From assembly GCA_024280195.1 (NCBI GenBank), contig JAJRQP010000076.1, positions 1-7,873 of the forward strand: a stretch of 7,873 nucleotides of DNA, written 5' to 3'. The translations under genes and the position numbers were made by a program. This document shows, piece after piece, positions 5,997 through 7,873 of this stretch. The notes beneath the pieces are model-generated. The model ran no database searches and was not told the origin of the DNA. It saw only the letters and a list, made by a program, of their open reading frames with translations. This stretch comes from Bacteroidota bacterium (GTDB taxonomy: Bacteria; Bacteroidota; Bacteroidia; Flavobacteriales_D; Crocinitomicaceae). Within the stretch, counting starts at the first letter, position 1. Every line of letters begins with the position of its first letter.

Positions 5997-7642
5997 TAAA
6001 TTCACTTAGAATAGAAAATTTTGTTCTAATTGATTCTTTAACCATTGAATTTAATGCAGGTTTTACTGTCGTTACGGGTGAAACAGGTTCTGGGAAATCA
6101 ATTTTACTCAATGCCTTGAATCTGATTCTTGGGGAAAGAGCTAATTTTTCTGTGATAGGAAATAATGGCGATAAATCAATCGTTGAAGCTGAAATTAATA
6201 TCCAAAACTTCGGTTTAGAAAGCTTTTTTGAAGAGAATGACCTGGATTATTTTGAAACTGCAATTGTTCGTCGAGAAATTCACAAACAAGGTAGGTCGAG
6301 AGCATTTATTAACGACACCCCTGTGCAATTGTCCGTTCTGAAAGAGTTTAGTTCACAGTTGATTCATATTCATTCTCAATACAATACGTTGGAATTAAAA
6401 GATTTATCTTTTCAACTGAAAGTACTTGATATTCTTGCAGGAACTACTGAGCTAAAAGAGCAATATGCAACGAATTATACCGCCTATAAATTGTTGCTAG
6501 CTGATTTACATCAGAAAAAAGAAATCTTGCAAAGTTCAATTGCACAAGCTGACTACAATTCTTTTCAACTGAATGAATTAACAAGCTTGAATATTGACAA
6601 CATTGATTACGAAGCGATTCAAGAGGAGTTGAAGAAAGGAGAAAATGCAGATGAAATACGACTTGGTTTTTCTGAGGTTATCGAAATTCTTAAGTCTGAC
6701 AACAGTGTGATTGATAGTTTAGGAGAATTGAAATCTTTGCTCAGTAAGCGAATTGATATAGATGCTAACCTTGCTAATATTTCCTCGCGCATTGATTCTA
6801 TTTTAATTGAATTGAATGATATTGCTGACGAAGCAAATAACCATTCAGATTCTATCGAGTTAGATCCAAGAAAACTCCAAGAAATGATTGCGCAAATTGA
6901 TAGTTTCAATCATCTGTTGCAAAAACATAACCTCACTTCCTTAAAACAGTTGCGGAATTTTAAATCGGAATTGGAAAGTTCTTCTGAAAACCATGAGCAG
7001 TTAGAAAAAGAAATTGAGTTGTTGGAGACTGACTTGATTGAGAAAAAGAAAAAATTAGATCATCAAGCGAATCAATTGCACGAAAAGAGAGTAGGAGCGA
7101 CATCGTCGATACAATCAACAATAAAGAAAGAGTTGTCAGAATTAAAGTTAGAGAATACGGAATTGATTTTTTCTTTAGAAAAACTAGCTGAATTAACCGA
7201 TACAGGGAATACGAAATTGGCTATATTGTTTAGTCCAAATGCAGGAACAGAGCCTGTGCCAATTCATAAAGCAGCAAGTGGAGGAGAACTGTCTCGGGTA
7301 ATGCTTGCTCTGCAAAACTTAATGTCGTCAAAGGTTAAATTAAGATCTATTTTATTTGATGAGATTGATACTGGAGTATCTGGAGATGTGGCTCAAAAAA
7401 TGGCGAATACTCTTCAGAAGATGGGAGAAAGAATGCAGGTGATAGCAATTACTCATTTACCTCAAGTGGCAGCAAAGGGGAGACAACACCTTAAAGTTTT
7501 GAAGACGATTCAGAATCATAAAACCATTTCTTCGGTAATAGAATTAAATGCAGAGGATAGCATTGTTGAGGTTGCTCGACTGATGAGTGGTGATAAAATT
7601 AACCAGGCAGCATTAGAAAATGCAAAAGCATTGATGAATTAA
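5993..7642 (+). CDS. recN: DNA repair protein RecN (SMC-like ATPase)
   Basis: A 549-residue SMC-like protein of normal RecN length. The N-terminal ATPase half opens with SLRIENFVLIDSLTIEF (4-20), which is the RecN signature start, then Walker A GETGSGKS (29-36), a conserved region LGERA (46-50), and the Q-loop segment IHIHSQYN (124-131). Residues about 150-370 form two helical, coiled-coil arms rich in Glu, Leu and Lys, flanking a shorter mid region. The C-terminal half has the ABC signature ASGGELSR (428-435), Walker B SILFDEID (452-459, D456/E457), a D-loop around GVSGDVA (461-467) and the switch His488 in AITHLPQVAA. All ATPase motifs are intact. RecN is cytosolic and acts early in double-strand break repair by bridging DNA near RecA. 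Its ATG lies within the porD stop (ATGA), and GSCFA follows with zero spacing. I see no SOS-type operator directly upstream, so expression is probably from the bamD-side promoter. Confidence 0.95.
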   Translation: MINSLRIENFVLIDSLTIEFNAGFTVVTGETGSGKSILLNALNLILGERANFSVIGNNGDKSIVEAEINIQNFGLESFFEENDLDYFETAIVRREIHKQGRSRAFINDTPVQLSVLKEFSSQLIHIHSQYNTLELKDLSFQLKVLDILAGTTELKEQYATNYTAYKLLLADLHQKKEILQSSIAQADYNSFQLNELTSLNIDNIDYEAIQEELKKGENADEIRLGFSEVIEILKSDNSVIDSLGELKSLLSKRIDIDANLANISSRIDSILIELNDIADEANNHSDSIELDPRKLQEMIAQIDSFNHLLQKHNLTSLKQLRNFKSELESSSENHEQLEKEIELLETDLIEKKKKLDHQANQLHEKRVGATSSIQSTIKKELSELKLENTELIFSLEKLAELTDTGNTKLAILFSPNAGTEPVPIHKAASGGELSRVMLALQNLMSSKVKLRSILFDEIDTGVSGDVAQKMANTLQKMGERMQVIAITHLPQVAAKGRQHLKVLKTIQNHKTISSVIELNAEDSIVEVARLMSGDKINQAALENAKALMN

Positions 7643-7873
7643 ATGGAATTCAAACTCAAGTTCAATAGTACGGATAGTAATCTCAATCTGACTCATCAGG
7701 ATTCTATTGTAACGCTAGGTAGTTGTTTTTCAGAAGAAATGGCAACAGAACTGCAAATTTCAGGTTTTCGAGTGGAGAATAATCCTTTCGGGACATTATT
7801 TCATCCAGAATCAATTGCATCGGTTATTCAATCTTCCATTAACCAGTCAACTATTGTCCAATCATTACAAAGA
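7643..7873 (+). CDS. GSCFA-domain protein, 5' part (runs off the window)
   Basis: An open frame of 77 residues starting at the ATG directly after the recN stop and continuing past the right edge. The N-terminus reads MEFKLKFNSTDS, with no signal peptide. It contains the family-naming block IVTLGSCFSEEMATEL (22-37), with GSCF at 26-29 and Ser at 30 instead of Ala. This is followed by NNPFGTLFHPESIA (46-59), also typical of GSCFA proteins. The GSCFA family is functionally uncharacterised but related to SGNH/GDSL hydrolases, where Ser27 would be the block I nucleophile; this is inferred, since the Asp/His blocks lie outside the window. The zero gap to recN suggests co-transcription. Confidence 0.85.
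   Translation, partial: MEFKLKFNSTDSNLNLTHQDSIVTLGSCFSEEMATELQISGFRVENNPFGTLFHPESIASVIQSSINQSTIVQSLQR

Overview
The window is an AT-rich, gene-dense, single-strand stretch of a Bacteroidota chromosome, most likely order Flavobacteriales. I base this on: (i) a GldI-type lipoprotein and a PorD-type protein, which belong to the gliding and type IX secretion (T9SS) toolkit of this phylum; (ii) a Bacteroidota-type omega-like RNA polymerase subunit; (iii) perfect matches to the Bacteroidota -7 promoter element TAnnTTTG in two of the three real intergenic gaps; and (iv) no Shine-Dalgarno-like purine run upstream of any start. A finer assignment (for example Crocinitomicaceae-like) would be a guess.

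Layout, all on the + strand: 3' end of an NrnA-type DHH/DHHA1 phosphoesterase (1-338); gldI-like FKBP lipoprotein (335-856); a second lipoprotein with two FKBP-like domains (857-1711); a 46-nt gap with a -7 element; secreted M23 metallopeptidase with a C-terminal LysM domain (1758-2675); a 37-nt gap with a -7 element and a small dyad; bamD (2713-3525); rpoZ-like omega (3528-3857); a 34-nt gap; coaBC (3892-5091); porD/DUF4835 (5088-5996); recN (5993-7642); and the 5' end of a GSCFA-family gene (7643 to the window edge). No stretch over 300 nt lacks a gene, and I see no RNA gene, mobile element or CRISPR array.

The genes fall into three probable transcription units. The first is nrnA-gldI-FKBP (ATGA overlap, then zero spacing). 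The second is the M23 gene with its own -7 element. The third is bamD-rpoZ-coaBC-porD-recN-GSCFA (2-nt gap, 34-nt gap, two ATGA overlaps, zero spacing). The theme is envelope biogenesis (FKBP folding factors, cell-wall hydrolase, BAM lipoprotein, T9SS protein) mixed with core metabolism and DNA repair.

This is mostly a conserved housekeeping and envelope locus, and I do not see an obvious new defence or mobile system. The points most worth a second look are: the CoaBC decarboxylase half, which lacks two of the three signature catalytic residues known from E. coli Dfp; the uncharacterised tandem-FKBP lipoprotein beside GldI; and the bamD promoter, which predicts an almost leaderless mRNA.
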